64,000 nucleotides of DNA from Methanocella_A sp963769045 (GCA_963769045.1 CAVYKK010000007.1:25838-89837), one strand, 5' to 3'. Shown: positions 45,578 to 54,543, numbered from the stretch's first letter. The notes: a model not told the origin generated them from the letters alone. Translations and numbers: made by a program.

Positions 45578-46177
45578 TTATTTGTTGCGGCGGACGATCG
45601 CAAACGCCCCGAGCAGGCCTGCCAGCACCAGCAGTGCGGCAAAGCCGGGGGCCGGAGTAGCGCTTGCTGTCGGCACCTGTGTGGCGTTGGCCTTAACGTT
45701 GATCGTCACATACTGCCCTGGCTGACTGTAGCCGATGTCCGCATTACTCACGTCGCCGGATACCTCGACGGTATAGACCCGGTCATTGTCGTTCGGGTAC
45801 TCGACGGCAGTATAGTTAAACGGATTAACCAGATCACGTACTTCCGAGGGTATTACATAAATCCGATAGACGCCGTTCTCCGGAACCATGATACTGTAAC
45901 TTCCATCCTGATTCGGGCGCGTGACATTCTGGAATAGTGTTTTCGTGTTGAGCGCGTAAATCGTCAGGTTCGATGCGTATATCTTCTGCGTGATTTCCGT
46001 ATGAGCCACGCCGTTCGCGTCGATGGTCGTGTTGATGTATTGCGGGAGTGTCGCGTTTCGGGGTATGTCCACTTTTCCGCTGATCGTTCCGCCTGCAGCG
46101 AATGCGCAGGCCGGGATAAGCGTGAGTATTATCAGTGCTGTAATTGCTATGGTTATAGCTAATCGTTTAGATATCAT
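45578..46177 (-). CDS. PGF-CTERM surface protein
   Basis: A 199-residue exported protein. A signal peptide (LAITIAITALIILTLIPACAFA) precedes a beta-rich carboxypeptidase-regulatory-like domain (GGTISGKVDIPRNATLPQYI ... DGSYSIMVPENGVYRIYVIP). A Thr/Ala/Pro spacer leads to the C-terminal sorting signal PAPGFAALLVLAGLLGAFAIVRRNK. PGF followed by a helix and Arg/Lys is the archaeosortase A (PGF-CTERM) signal, which implies processing and lipid attachment at the cell surface. Several N-glycosylation sequons (NAT, NTT, NLT, NVT) are present. The ligand is unknown. Confidence 0.8.
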   Translation of the reverse strand: MISKRLAITIAITALIILTLIPACAFAAGGTISGKVDIPRNATLPQYINTTIDANGVAHTEITQKIYASNLTIYALNTKTLFQNVTRPNQDGSYSIMVPENGVYRIYVIPSEVRDLVNPFNYTAVEYPNDNDRVYTVEVSGDVSNADIGYSQPGQYVTINVKANATQVPTASATPAPGFAALLVLAGLLGAFAIVRRNK

Positions 46178-46520
46178 CTCATCACCCTACCTTAGGATTT
46201 TGAATTTTTATTTCTGAGTACCTCTTTTTAAATTAATACGTAAATAATTTTTCGGTATGCCAGCATCGGGTTATCTGGCAACTTCCACTTGATTATGCCT
46301 TTAACTAATATACATTATGCTGTTTGCGAGATCCGGAAGCGATGGTTAAGGACGATCGATTTCATATCCGTGACAGGAATACCATGGACATATAAGGCGA
46401 TATTAAGATTAACCTGCCTGACATTATGTCCGATTGGATAAAAAAAAGTAACCGGCAGGTCACGTGCTTGTTTCGAGTTAAAAAGTAATATCGGCTGGTT
46501 GGTTGTACTCCTAATATTAA

Positions 46521-47090
46521 TCGCGGTGCGACGCCCGTGCTTGCTTCGCCGCACGTGCTACTACGGGTTTTTCCGGTGTTCCGGTGTCGGGCGACGGGCT
46601 CGCACCTTCGTCGGCACAACGCGCCTTCGGCGGCGTTGAGCCTCCTTTGCAAGCCCTGAAAAACGCGCCCAAAGGGCAGCGTTTTTCACACCCGCCACCT
46701 CCACACCCCTCGCACAGCTATCGCGTGCGAGCGGGCAAGCCGAAAAAACCCTCCGCCTTCCGCGGAGAAGCATTGGCTACCCTTACCAACAATAGAATAT
46801 GCATCGATCCAATATAGTCCTGATACGAGCATTTGCTGCTCCGCGGAAGGCGGAGGGTTTTTCTGGCCGAAGGCCCCTCGCACGCGAAGCTGTGCGAGGG
46901 GTGCGGAGGCTGCCGGGCAATGAACGCTGCCGAAGGCGTGTTGCTTAGCGCTTGCGAAGCGGTCGAGTCCGGCGCAGCGAAGCGCAGCCGGGCACGTCCG
47001 GCGAGGGTGCGAGCGCGGCCCGGACGGCGCAGCACCGGAAAAACCCGGAGTAGCCCATGCAGCGAAGCCGGCATGGGCGTCGCACCGCGA
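46521..47090. repeat. 570-bp GC-rich giant palindrome (inverted repeat with ~255-nt arms)
   Basis: The left arm (46521-46773) and right arm (46834-47090) are imperfect reverse complements around a 60-nt AT-rich loop. The outer ends match as TCGCGGTGCGACGCCC against its complement (47075-47090), and the inner ends as CCCTCCGCCTTCCGCGGAG. The middles are more diverged, with small nested hairpins rich in CTTCG/CGAAG. Short frames in both arms read outward with related peptides but lack ribosome sites. The flanks 46178-46520 and 47091-47229 are AT-rich with no gene. No transposase, ITR-type element or RNA family is recognised. Confidence 0.85.
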
Positions 47091-47229
47091 TAAGATAATG
47101 GTTATGTAAAGCTTCCACACTGCGATATGAAATAAAAGCAATTGAAAATAATGGATGATATCTGGTTTTAAACAAATAATCAAATTTATGGATAAACGTT
47201 TTAACATCAAGCGTAGATAAGGCATTGCT

Positions 47230-48438
47230 ATGAACGACCAGACCCGGCAGTTCCTGCGCCAGCGGTTCAGGGAATACTACTCTGAGCGACGCGTGTTGCC
47301 GCCGCCAGGATTAACAAACCGGGAATGGGGCTTCATCTTCTATGATGATACGCCGGGCGTAGCCATGCGCAGGCACAAGGCATTCAACAGCGAGGGCGAG
47401 CTGAAGGACTATCTTGCCAGCATGCCGCCTGCACACGCGTACCATTCAGCCGCATACTATCAGTATCCCCAGGCTCCGACTATGCTGGAGAAAAAGTGGC
47501 AGGGTGCCGATCTCATCTTTGATCTGGACGCAGACCACCTGCCGGGCGTCAAAAATATGTCGTATACGGAAATGCTGGCGAACGTGAAGAAGGAGATCAT
47601 CCGGCTCATCGACGAGTTCCTGATCGATGACCTGGGCTTCCGGGCGAACGACATGGACATCGTGTTCTCGGGGGGCCGCGGCTACCACGTGCATGTGCGC
47701 GACCCCCGTGTCGTGCCGCTGAAGAGTCCTGAGCGCCGGGAAATCGTGGACTACCTGCTGGGTACCGGGCTGGATATCGACCATATGTTCGTCCGATCCA
47801 CGGCTATCGTGGAGGGCCAGAAAGGTACACGGACCACCGGCGTATGGCGCATTCGCGGCTTCGATGATACCGGTGGATACGGCTGGAACCGGCGCGTGGC
47901 CAGGTACATTGCCGGTAAGCTTGGGCAGATCGGCGCGATGCCCGATAAAGAAGCAAGAGAGTATCTCAAGCGATTTGAGCTTGACTCCCGGCAGGTAACG
48001 GCTGTGCTGAAGAAAATACGCGATCCTGCGGTGCTGGGTGGCATCCGGGAGAAAGGACTGCTTGAGATATCCGGTAACCTGGAAACATTCCTGAAGAACA
48101 TGCTGGGTGGCACTATCGATGAGTTCAAAGTCGACTTAGCCGGAAAGACCGACGAGCCGGTCACCGCCGACATCAAACGGCTGATACGGCTGCCGGGCTC
48201 CATTCACGGCGGCTCGTCGTTCCGGGTGGTGCCGCTGACCCGGCAACAATTGGAAAACTTTAATCCACTTGAAGATGCCATTATCTTTGGCGACTCGCCA
48301 GTGAGGGTACTGGTCACCCGGCCCATGGAGGCCGAGGTAAAGGGGAAGGTGTACCGCGTCTCGGAAGGCGTGGGCCGCCTGCCCGAAAACGTGGCGATGT
48401 TCCTGATGTGCCGCGGGAGCGCAGAGTATGAACCTTGA
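47230..48438 (+). CDS. priS: DNA primase small (catalytic) subunit
   Basis: A 402-residue archaeal/eukaryotic-type primase subunit. The catalytic acidic motif is DLIFDLDADHLPG (about residues 93-105), and the substrate loop is FSGGRGYHVHVRD (about 146-158). RLPGSIHGGSSFRV near residue 320 is also conserved. It makes RNA primers with PriL (not in this window). It overlaps gins51 by 11 nt and heads the replication-translation operon. Confidence 0.95.
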   Translation: MNDQTRQFLRQRFREYYSERRVLPPPGLTNREWGFIFYDDTPGVAMRRHKAFNSEGELKDYLASMPPAHAYHSAAYYQYPQAPTMLEKKWQGADLIFDLDADHLPGVKNMSYTEMLANVKKEIIRLIDEFLIDDLGFRANDMDIVFSGGRGYHVHVRDPRVVPLKSPERREIVDYLLGTGLDIDHMFVRSTAIVEGQKGTRTTGVWRIRGFDDTGGYGWNRRVARYIAGKLGQIGAMPDKEAREYLKRFELDSRQVTAVLKKIRDPAVLGGIREKGLLEISGNLETFLKNMLGGTIDEFKVDLAGKTDEPVTADIKRLIRLPGSIHGGSSFRVVPLTRQQLENFNPLEDAIIFGDSPVRVLVTRPMEAEVKGKVYRVSEGVGRLPENVAMFLMCRGSAEYEP

Positions 48439-49075
48439 AGATCTGGCCAACAAGCTGGTAATGGAGCGGGAGAGCGACCGCCTTCAGCCTATGGATGACA
48501 CGTTTTACCAGCAGGCGGCTCTCTACGTGAAGAGGCTCGACCAGGCTCGTCGGGATGCCGAGGACTACAAGGAAGCCGGGATGATCGATGACGAGATCAA
48601 GAACGCGCGCATCCTCATCGAAGGCGTGTTCGACCGGCGCATGAGCAAGATCATTCAGTACGCTTCGATCTATGCCGCAGGCACCCGCCTGAACGTGGAA
48701 GGCCTCACCGTTGCCGAAAAATCCGTATTCGACGGGCTGGTGGCCGCACTGGAGCGGGGAAGGACGGAGATACTGTTGCCCGCGCTCGAGGTCTCGCCGA
48801 GGGCGAGTCTTGCGAAAAATATATTAGGCGGGATAACCACAAAGGAACAGCCTATCGAAAACGCCGCGACCTCAGGCGAGACTCCGGATGTAAGTCCGGG
48901 TGTAAGTCCGGACGTTGAGGTCATGACGGTAAAAGTGTTGAAGGACATACCCATGTTCGTCGGCGTCGACGGGCGACAATACCAGTTATCCGGCGAAGAC
49001 GTGGTCGTTCTGCCGAAAGCGAACGCACTGGTGCTATGTAATAAAAACATAGCGATACCACTGCAAAACCCGTAA
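48428..49075 (+). CDS. Archaeal GINS complex subunit, Gins51 type
   Basis: A 215-residue protein with the A-B domain order of Gins51. The helical A domain comes first (LYVKRLDQARRDAEDYKEAGMIDDEIKNARILIEGVFDRRMSKIIQ, read in part), then a Gly/Ser/Pro linker with a duplicated DVSPGVSPDV, then a small beta domain (PMFVGVDGRQYQLSGEDVVVLP). GINS bridges MCM and GAN/RecJ in the replisome. The start overlaps the priS stop, so the two are translationally coupled. Confidence 0.88.
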   Translation: MNLEDLANKLVMERESDRLQPMDDTFYQQAALYVKRLDQARRDAEDYKEAGMIDDEIKNARILIEGVFDRRMSKIIQYASIYAAGTRLNVEGLTVAEKSVFDGLVAALERGRTEILLPALEVSPRASLAKNILGGITTKEQPIENAATSGETPDVSPGVSPDVEVMTVKVLKDIPMFVGVDGRQYQLSGEDVVVLPKANALVLCNKNIAIPLQNP

Positions 49076-49111
49076 GGATAGGGATAAACTGTATAAATCA
49101 AGGTGAATATC

Positions 49112-49393
49112 ATGAAGATGCCAAAGAAGTTCAGGACCTACTGCCCCTTCTGTAAGTGCCATCAGGAGCACGAGGTGGAGAGGGTCAAGAAGGGAAGAGC
49201 CTCCACCCTTACCAGGATCGAGAGGCAGAAGCGCAGGTCCTTCGGGATCGGTAACCGCGGCAAGTTCTCGAAAGTGCCCGGCGGCGACAAGCCGACCAAG
49301 CGCGTCAATATCAGGTACAGGTGCCTGAAGTGCAAGAAGGCCCACCTGAGGCCGTGTTTCAAGGCGCAGAAGTTCGATCTCGTGGAGGAATAA
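49112..49393 (+). CDS. rpl44e: Ribosomal protein eL42 (L44e)
   Basis: A 93-residue basic zinc-ribbon protein: CPFCKCH near residue 14 and CLKCKKAH near residue 74, with the conserved GGDKPTKRVNIRYRC between. It sits by the E-site of the 50S subunit. ATG 49112 follows GGTGA closely; an in-frame GTG at 49103 is less likely. Confidence 0.95.
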   Translation: MKMPKKFRTYCPFCKCHQEHEVERVKKGRASTLTRIERQKRRSFGIGNRGKFSKVPGGDKPTKRVNIRYRCLKCKKAHLRPCFKAQKFDLVEE

Positions 49394-49397
49394 AACG

Positions 49398-49574
49398 ATG
49401 GATGCTCCTAAGACTAAGTTCCTGAAGGTTAAGTGCAAGGACTGCGAAAATGAGCAGATCATCTTCGGCAGCGCCACCTCTAAGGTGGACTGTGCGGTGT
49501 GCGGCAGCACGCTGGCGGAGCCGAGGGGCGGCAAGGCCGTCATCAAGTCCCAGATACTTGAAGTTCTGGACTGA
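49398..49574 (+). CDS. rps27e: Ribosomal protein eS27 (S27e)
   Basis: A 58-residue zinc-ribbon protein (MDAPKTKFLKVKCKDCENEQ; CAVCGSTL) of typical length for archaeal S27e. It starts 4 nt after the eL42 stop, with GTGGAGGA as ribosome site inside the preceding gene. It is a component of the 30S subunit. Confidence 0.95.
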   Translation: MDAPKTKFLKVKCKDCENEQIIFGSATSKVDCAVCGSTLAEPRGGKAVIKSQILEVLD

Positions 49575-49595
49575 ATAATCTGAGGTATTAAACGT

Positions 49596-50402
49596 ATGGT
49601 TAAAGGATGGCCCAACCAGGGCGAACTGGTCGTCTGTACGGTGACGAAGGTCGTGGATTTCGGCGCTTTCGTCGCGCTGGACGAATACGACAACAAGGAA
49701 GGTCTGATCCATATCTCCGAGGTCGCCTCGGGGTGGGTCAAGTACATCAGGGACCACGTTCGCGAGGGCCAGAAGATCGTCTGCAAAGTGCTGGACGTCA
49801 ACCCGAAGCGCGGCCACATCGACCTCTCTTTTAAGGATGTGAACGAACACCAGCGCCGGGAGACCATCCAGCTCTGGAAGAACGACCAGAAGGCGCAGAA
49901 GTGGCTGCAATTCGCCGCCGAGAAGGTCAAGATGCAGCCGAAGGAAATCGAGGACCTCGAGGACCTGATCCGGGAAGAGTTCGGGAACCTGTACGCGATC
50001 TTCGAAGAGGCTGTCTCGGGCGAAGGCGTCGCCGGCATGGTGAAGGCGGGCATACCGCAGAACGCTGCCGCGGCCATCGACCAGATCGCCCATGAGAACG
50101 TCAAGGTGCCCTCTGTGGACATCGCCGGGTATATCGACCTGCTTTGTCCCGCGCCCAACGGCGTGGAAATCCTCAAGAAAGCCCTGAAGACCGCGGGAGT
50201 CATTGAAAGCGGAGAAGGCGTCTCGATCGACATTACTTATGTCGGTGCGCCGAGGTACCGCGTGCGCGTGGTCGCGCCCGACTACAAGAAGGCCGAGAAC
50301 GTGCTGAAGAACGCGGCCAAGGCGGCCATAGACTATGTGAAAAAGCATGAGGGCGAGGGCGAGTTCCACCGGCACATGGAAGAGGCCAAGTCATTTTCAT
50401 GA
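49596..50402 (+). CDS. Translation initiation factor aIF2, alpha subunit
   Basis: A 268-residue protein: N-terminal S1 domain (GELVVCTVTKVVDFGAFVALDEYDNKEGLIHISEVA), helical middle and C-terminal alpha/beta domain (GVSIDITYVGAPRYRVRV). GAGGT precedes the ATG at 9 nt. With the beta and gamma subunits (elsewhere) it carries initiator tRNA. It overlaps nop10 as ATGA. Confidence 0.95.
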   Translation: MVKGWPNQGELVVCTVTKVVDFGAFVALDEYDNKEGLIHISEVASGWVKYIRDHVREGQKIVCKVLDVNPKRGHIDLSFKDVNEHQRRETIQLWKNDQKAQKWLQFAAEKVKMQPKEIEDLEDLIREEFGNLYAIFEEAVSGEGVAGMVKAGIPQNAAAAIDQIAHENVKVPSVDIAGYIDLLCPAPNGVEILKKALKTAGVIESGEGVSIDITYVGAPRYRVRVVAPDYKKAENVLKNAAKAAIDYVKKHEGEGEFHRHMEEAKSFS

Positions 50403-50551
50403 AGACAAAAATGAAAAAGTGCGAGCGGTGCGGGACTTACACGCTAAAGGATACCTGCCCCTGCGGAGGTACCCCGATCAATCCCGTGCCCGCGCGCTAT
50501 TCTCCTCTCGACCCCTATGGCAAATACCGCCGGCGGAGCGAGAAATTTTAG
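50399..50551 (+). CDS. nop10: H/ACA ribonucleoprotein subunit Nop10
   Basis: A 50-residue protein, KKCERCGTYTLKDTCPCGG with the four zinc cysteines, then PARYSPLDPYGKYRR, the conserved Cbf5-binding linker. It overlaps aIF2-alpha by 4 nt (ATGA). It guides pseudouridylation with Cbf5, Gar1 and L7Ae. Confidence 0.95.
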   Translation: MKTKMKKCERCGTYTLKDTCPCGGTPINPVPARYSPLDPYGKYRRRSEKF

Positions 50552-50560
50552 GTGATTATC

Positions 50561-51334
50561 GTGATAGAGACCACTGTCGTCGAGTATAAGGAAGTCGTGG
50601 CCGAGAACCCGATCATGATTGTCGGGCTGCCCGGCATCGGACTGATCGGCAAACTGGTGGCCGATCACATGATCATCGAGATGAAAGCGGAAAAGATCAT
50701 GGAGATTTTTTCCCCGCACTTTCCCCCGCAGGTGAACGTCAGCGGTGACGGGACCGTCCGGCTGGTGAGCAACGAGCTCTACTACGTCAAGGCGGTGGGC
50801 GAGGGCGACGTCAAGCATGACCTGCTTATCCTGGTGGGAGACCACCAGAGCGTGACCAACGACGGCCACTATGAGCTGGCCGGCATATACCTCGATCTTG
50901 CAGAGCGGTTCAAGGTATCGCGGATATACACGCTGGGAGGCTACGGCACCGGCAAGCTGATCGAGACGCCCCACGTGCTGTACGCGGTCAACAAAGCGTC
51001 CATCCTCGATGAGATCAAGTCATACGGGGCCACGTTCAACGAAGGCGAGCTGTCCGGCGGCATCATAGGCGCCTCCGGCCTGATACTGGGGCTCGGCGAG
51101 CTGCGCGGCATCGAAGCCGTATGCTTCATGGGCGAAACGTCCGGCTACCTGGTCGACCCGAAGAGCGCCCAGGCTGTGCTAACGGTGCTCTGCAAAGCGC
51201 TGAACGTCGTCATCGACACGAAAGAGCTCGAAGCCCGGGCGCAGGAAATTGAAAAGATCATAACCAAAATAAAAGAGCTGGAGCAGGCAAACGTCCCGAA
51301 GGAGTTTGCCCCCGAAGAAAAATACATCGGTTAA
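50561..51334 (+). CDS. PAC2-family (proteasome assembly chaperone-like) protein
   Basis: A 257-residue protein with PIMIVGLPGIGLIGKLVADHM and YTLGGYGTGKLIETPHV, the glycine-rich signatures of the archaeal PAC2 family, and a C-terminal coiled helix (ELEARAQEIEKIITKIKELE). GTG 50561 is preceded by AGGTGAT, a near-perfect ribosome site that overlaps the nop10 stop, and is preferred over GTG 50552. It is usually next to nop10 and aIF2a in euryarchaea. Its molecular role is not established. Confidence 0.88.
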   Translation: MIETTVVEYKEVVAENPIMIVGLPGIGLIGKLVADHMIIEMKAEKIMEIFSPHFPPQVNVSGDGTVRLVSNELYYVKAVGEGDVKHDLLILVGDHQSVTNDGHYELAGIYLDLAERFKVSRIYTLGGYGTGKLIETPHVLYAVNKASILDEIKSYGATFNEGELSGGIIGASGLILGLGELRGIEAVCFMGETSGYLVDPKSAQAVLTVLCKALNVVIDTKELEARAQEIEKIITKIKELEQANVPKEFAPEEKYIG

Positions 51335-51537
51335 GCCGGGTGTCCCGGTTCTTTTATCGTGACAAGGCTCCCGTTCATCTTTTTGATCGACTCTTCCGTA
51401 TTGTCGATCTTTTCCCTTATCTTCTGGATTTCCTTCTGCTCTCTGGCGATCCTCACGTAAAATAACGCTACGGCTGCCAGAAGTGCTAATGATGCCAGCG
51501 CAATCGCTGCTATGGCAAGCTCAATTTCTATTAACAT
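51331..51537 (-). CDS. Small single-helix membrane protein with coiled coil
   Basis: A 68-residue protein: membrane helix (IAAIALASLALLAAVALFYV), then a charged coiled-coil segment (AREQKEIQKIREKIDNTEESIKK). ATG 51537 has GGGGGGT 4 nt upstream; the frame extends to 51579. It overlaps the PAC2 gene end by 4 nt, convergently. Function unknown. Confidence 0.6.
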   Translation of the reverse strand: MLIEIELAIAAIALASLALLAAVALFYVRIAREQKEIQKIREKIDNTEESIKKMNGSLVTIKEPGHPA

Positions 51538-51748
51538 TTTACCCCCCAATCGTTTTCTGTACGATACATTGCCGTCCATGTTTAAAAATGTTTTGATTCA
51601 AACCAAAATATTCCCTTATTAGTTAATTTATTGTCATATACCGCTTATTATTGGAGAAAATTTAAGGCCGGTACGGATTGTTAACGGATTTATACGAAAT
51701 ATTCGATGGCATCGAAAGCCCGAAGCGTGACGACGGAGGTGACCTGCG

Positions 51749-51787
51749 ATGTGTGACACCTGTGGCTGTGGCAAGAAGCCCAAGTAG
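51749..51787 (+). CDS. 12-residue Cys mini-protein MCDTCGCGKKPK
   Basis: ATG 51749 with an excellent ribosome site (CGGAGGTGA, 6 nt spacing) opens a 12-codon frame encoding MCDTCGCGKKPK and ending TAG. The C-x2-C-x-C cluster matches the N-terminus of the 53-residue protein at 4341-4502 (MCISCGCG). A composite hairpin follows within 10 nt. A TATA-like word (AAAATTTAAGG, 51656-51666) lies about 85 nt upstream, so this looks like its own short transcript. It may bind a metal or be a precursor peptide; function unknown. Confidence 0.55.
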   Translation: MCDTCGCGKKPK

Positions 51788-51797
51788 ATCTAAAACC

Positions 51798-51834
51798 GGG
51801 GCACGGAGGCCTTTCGGCCAATGAAGGGTGCCCC
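51798..51834 (+). terminator. Composite hairpin after the Cys mini-gene
   Basis: The outer stem GGGGCAC/GTGCCCC (51798-51804 with 51828-51834) encloses an inner stem GGCC-TTTC-GGCC (51808-51819). No long U-run follows, so it may be a transcript-stabilising structure rather than a terminator. From here to 52102 the sequence is AT-rich with no gene. Confidence 0.5.
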
Positions 51835-52102
51835 GTACAGTTATTGCATTAATTTTCGCCCGCCGGTTTTTCCTTATTTCCCTAAAATGATATTGCATTA
51901 ATTTTTCAACGATATTCGAACGATGGAAATCCGCATTTTTATCAGCCTTATATTTGGCGTTTTATGACTAAAACGACATCGAGTAAACCATTTAAACAGG
52001 GTAAGCTATAAGTATCCAATCTATTGTAATTAATCATAAAAAATTATCATAATAAACGTGAAGCCGTAAGTTCACTAACCGTTGTCGGGCGGGTAAAAAA
52101 TT

Positions 52103-54409
52103 ATGTTGAAACGCTTTCTCTGCTATTGTCTGCTTGCTGCAGTAGTCTTTGTATTGGTGCTGGTACCCGGGGTTTCCATGGCCATTCCTCCTGCCGTTTC
52201 AGGCGTATCTGCCAGCCCGGCGACCTTTTCGTCCGGGCCGACGACCATCAGCTATACACTGGCCAACGTGCCGGGCGGCTTCGTCCTCGTAAATGTTACC
52301 AACTCCGGTGGCACTGTAGTACGCAGCCTTTATGGCGGCTACCACGTCGACGGCACGTACAGCATGAGCTGGGACGGGCGCGACGCCGGCGGCAACGCGG
52401 TGCCGGACGGGACCTACACGGCAAACGTCAGCCTGTACATGTTGGACCCGCGGGGCGAAGTATCCTGGGGTGGCCGGGAAAGTGTACATTTAGGTCCATG
52501 GGGTATCGCGATCAACTCTACGGGCTATATGTATGTCGCCGATGACGGCAAAAAAGTGGTGGCCGTCTTCGACCCGGCGAAAGCTTACCTGACCGATATC
52601 GGCTCTGCCGCCAGCGGCCCCGGACAATTGTCGCGCCCGCGATTTCTCGCCGTGAACTCTTCGGATTACTTGTACGTTGCGGATGTAGATGCCAACCGGG
52701 TCTTTGTGTACGATAAGGCCGGCAATTATGTCAACGACTTCGGGCCCGCCGGCAGCGGCCCGGGGCAGTTTACGGACATGGACAGTATTGCGGTGAACGC
52801 TTCCGGCTATGTGTACGTGGTGGATAGCTTAGAATCCAAGGTCATAATTTTCGATAATGCGAGTAATCTTATCGATGATTTCTTTACCATCGGCGGAGCT
52901 ACAGAGACCGTAATACCTCCTGACTGTATCGCGATTAATGCTTCGGATTACGTATATGTGACGTTTTTGTCCAGCGGATGGGTCAGCGTGTTCGATAATG
53001 CAGGCCATTACGAGTACGGTTTCGACGCGACGGGCAGCAGCCTCGGACAACCCTTTAGCCCGTATAGCATTACAATGAACGCTTCGGGCTACGTGTTCGT
53101 GGGCGAATGGGGCGGCAATAACCGTGTACACCTGTTCGATAATTGCGGAACTTACGTTGCCAGTTCGGATGACCTCGGCGATGGTAGTACGTTAATCGCA
53201 TTTGGGATTGCCCTGGACTCCAGCGGCTATCTCTTCGTGTCAGAAAGTTCTTATTCGATCGCCAGGCTCTCTCCTTCACTGCGGGCGGCAGGCTCCCCGG
53301 ATATGCGATACCCGGCCATCGGCAAGTTCGATCAGCCGGCCGACCTTGCCATGAGCTCGTTCGGTAACCTGTATGTGGTTGACAGGGGTAACGACCGGGT
53401 CGAGGCGTTCGACGAGGCCGGCAACTACCAGTTCCAGTTCGGCTCGCACGGGACTGGCGACGGGCAGTTTAACGATCCCTGTAGCATCGCGATCGACGTC
53501 GTAGATTACCTGTACGTCACGGACGTTGGGAACTCCCGGGTCGAGGTCTTCGACGCGGCCGGCGACTACGTACGCCAGTTCGGCTCGGGGCATCTCGCCG
53601 AACCGGCCGGCCTCGCGGTTAACGCGTCGGGCTACGCGTACGTGGCTGACATTGAAAGCGGCCGGGTCAACGTGTTCGACGCGGACGGGGGCTACGGATT
53701 TGAGTTCGGTGCCCCGGCTGGCGCGTTCGATGGCTTTGTTGCGCCCAGTGGCGTGGGCATCGACGCTGCGGGCAACGTGTATGTATCAGATCTAGAAACC
53801 TGCCTGGTCAGCGTGTTCGATGCGATGGGTAACTACCAGTATCAGTTCGGCTCGCCGGGGAATGGCGACGGGCAGATGATATCTCCCTTCAACCTGAAAG
53901 TAGGCCCTGATGGCTTCGTCTACGCGGCCGATTGCTTCAACGGTCGCGTGGCCATGTTCGACTCCGCCGGGCACTTTATCGCTAACATCGGGCCGACGAT
54001 CGCCGGTTATGGCGATCTGGCCAACACCTGGAGCGTCGCAATCGGCACGAATGGCATCGTGTACGTGATCAATGAAGATATGTTCACGGAGAAAGAAGAG
54101 TTCGTCGCGATCGACATCCCGATCCTGTGCGAGAGCGGCCTGGCGACGATGACCGTGTCCCATGCTACGCCGACGCAGTCGCCTCCGCCAGATCCCACGG
54201 CTACGCCTACGCCTACGCCGACACCATCGCCGACGCCCGGGTCCACTCCGACCGTTATGCCGTCGTCCACGCCGACAGCTACGCCCACGCCGGCCCCTTC
54301 GGCCACGCCGGCCCCGAGCCCCACGCCGATCCCGGGCTTTGCGGCTGCGATGGCCCTGGCCGCGATCGCGGGCGCAGGGATATTTGTTGCGGGCAGGCGG
54401 AAGAAGTAA
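52103..54409 (+). CDS. NHL-repeat PGF-CTERM surface protein with FlgD-like Ig domain
   Basis: A 768-residue exported protein. Signal peptide (LLAAVVFVLVLVPGVSMA); FlgD-like Ig domain (residues about 30-115, YHVDGTYSMSWDGRDAGGN ... VPDGTYTANVSL); then about twelve NHL beta-propeller repeats of about 45 residues (for example GQFNDPCSIAIDVVDYLYVT, NSRVEVFDAAGDYVRQFGS), possibly two propellers. A long Thr/Pro/Ala spacer precedes IPGFAAAMALAAIAGAGIFVAGRRKK (read in two parts), an archaeosortase A signal. It is probably anchored and glycosylated on the cell surface, binding a carbohydrate or protein partner. Confidence 0.88.
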   Translation: MLKRFLCYCLLAAVVFVLVLVPGVSMAIPPAVSGVSASPATFSSGPTTISYTLANVPGGFVLVNVTNSGGTVVRSLYGGYHVDGTYSMSWDGRDAGGNAVPDGTYTANVSLYMLDPRGEVSWGGRESVHLGPWGIAINSTGYMYVADDGKKVVAVFDPAKAYLTDIGSAASGPGQLSRPRFLAVNSSDYLYVADVDANRVFVYDKAGNYVNDFGPAGSGPGQFTDMDSIAVNASGYVYVVDSLESKVIIFDNASNLIDDFFTIGGATETVIPPDCIAINASDYVYVTFLSSGWVSVFDNAGHYEYGFDATGSSLGQPFSPYSITMNASGYVFVGEWGGNNRVHLFDNCGTYVASSDDLGDGSTLIAFGIALDSSGYLFVSESSYSIARLSPSLRAAGSPDMRYPAIGKFDQPADLAMSSFGNLYVVDRGNDRVEAFDEAGNYQFQFGSHGTGDGQFNDPCSIAIDVVDYLYVTDVGNSRVEVFDAAGDYVRQFGSGHLAEPAGLAVNASGYAYVADIESGRVNVFDADGGYGFEFGAPAGAFDGFVAPSGVGIDAAGNVYVSDLETCLVSVFDAMGNYQYQFGSPGNGDGQMISPFNLKVGPDGFVYAADCFNGRVAMFDSAGHFIANIGPTIAGYGDLANTWSVAIGTNGIVYVINEDMFTEKEEFVAIDIPILCESGLATMTVSHATPTQSPPPDPTATPTPTPTPSPTPGSTPTVMPSSTPTATPTPAPSATPAPSPTPIPGFAAAMALAAIAGAGIFVAGRRKK

Positions 54410-54543
54410 TCAGGGGATAGCTCTTATCCCCGACCCTTTATTTTATGCCGAATGACGCGTACTACCAGGACATCGCCCGCGCGCACGGGATGGCCGCCGA
54501 CGGGCGACGCTTGCCCCGTCAGAGACCGTGACTCCGAAAAAAG

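Noticed and set aside
46561..47225. Several overlapping frames of 70-179 codons in the giant palindrome
   Set aside because: There is no ribosome site, they are open on both strands in several frames because of GC-rich repeats, and the two arms give only partly matching peptides. I treat the region as a structured repeat.
54445..54528. 28-codon frame MPNDAYYQDIARAHG after the NHL protein
   Set aside because: No ribosome site and no recognisable family; the position between convergent genes is a common place for chance frames.
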